Part shown: in pieces, positions 63,976-64,000 of the stretch
Layout of the letters: every line of letters starts with the position of its first letter
Numbering within the stretch: position 1 is the first letter of the stretch
Source of the DNA: Aplidium turbinatum
Lineage: Eukaryota; Chordata; Ascidiacea; Aplousobranchia; Polyclinidae
Assembly: GCA_918807975.1 (NCBI GenBank)
Contig: OU964921.1
Coordinates: 18,812,498-18,876,497 of the forward strand
Direction: 5' to 3'
DNA: 64,000 bases
The notes under the pieces: model-generated
Database searches by the model: none
The model's input: only the letters and a program-made list of their open reading frames with translations
What the model was told of the DNA's origin: nothing
Made by a program: the position numbers and the translations under genes

Positions 63976-64000
63976 CTGAAATCACGTGAAAAGGATCACG
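63976..64000 (-). other. Possible intron end with splice acceptor
   Basis: Read on the minus strand, the last bases of the window run ccttttcacgtgatttcag before the open frame that ends at 63,832. This is an acceptable but not strong polypyrimidine tract and CAG. A second possible acceptor (ataacag, nine bases further in) cannot be excluded. The preceding exon is outside the window. Confidence 0.35.

Noticed and set aside
63701-63979. 92-codon plus-strand open frame
   Set aside because: It overlaps the previous frame and is antisense to the minus-strand open frame with splice and stop signals. It has no recognised family.

Overview
The window is almost entirely one head-to-tail satellite DNA array. 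It fills bases 1 to about 62,438, is already under way at base 1, and ends abruptly. About 1.56 kb of non-repetitive flank follows. The array is about 78% A+T, counted on a consensus monomer read by eye. Its monomer is 156-169 bp, roughly 380 copies, all in the same orientation. I saw no transposon, gene or inverted segment inside it. Stop codons are dense in every frame, so it codes for nothing. Satellite, higher-order repeats, and a flank with splice-like and poly(A)-like signals point to a eukaryotic, probably animal, chromosome. The CpG-bearing flank faintly recalls cnidarian (anthozoan) intergenic DNA, but nothing here proves the taxon.

The array is hierarchical. Single monomers differ by recurrent diagnostic changes, and ordered runs of 3 to 22 monomers are themselves tandemly repeated. 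From left to right these are: an 11-mer (1.81 kb) twice at 1-3622; another 11-mer offset at 4.1-7.1 kb; a 7-mer (1.13 kb) and a 17-mer (2.76 kb) at 7.1-12.7 kb; an 11-mer (1.80 kb) at 12.75-15.5 kb; a 9-mer (1.46 kb) at 15.5-18.4 kb; a 7-mer (1.13 kb) at 19.7-22.0 kb; 3-mer and 7/8-mer (1.3 kb) blocks at 22.4-26.4 kb; a 22-mer (3.55 kb) at 29.6-36.6 kb; a 10-mer of exactly 1620 bp three times at 42,972-47,831; and a 6/7-mer at 54.8-56.9 kb. Larger blocks recur far apart: 16.9-21.6 kb, 26.5-31.5 kb and 59.3-62.4 kb are copies of one block, and 36.0-38.2 kb matches 47.9-50.2 kb.

Each monomer keeps the same landmarks: a 15-bp perfect dyad (ttagttccaaactaa), a TACGTA palindrome, a TGACGT site, a ttcgc followed by a long A-tract, and one or two phased 11-bp A5T5 units (gaaaaattttt). 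Gain or loss of one A5T5 unit explains the two main monomer lengths. Near-nucleosomal monomer length, A-tract phasing and higher-order structure suit a centromeric or pericentromeric satellite, but no CENP-B box is present and the role is inference.

The right flank (62,439-64,000) opens with a G+C-richer stretch holding an imperfect palindrome, continues as AT-rich DNA without a gene, and ends with a probable coding piece of a minus-strand gene: an open frame behind a possible splice acceptor, with a stop and an AATAAA just after it. The rest of that gene would lie beyond base 64,000, and its product is not recognised.
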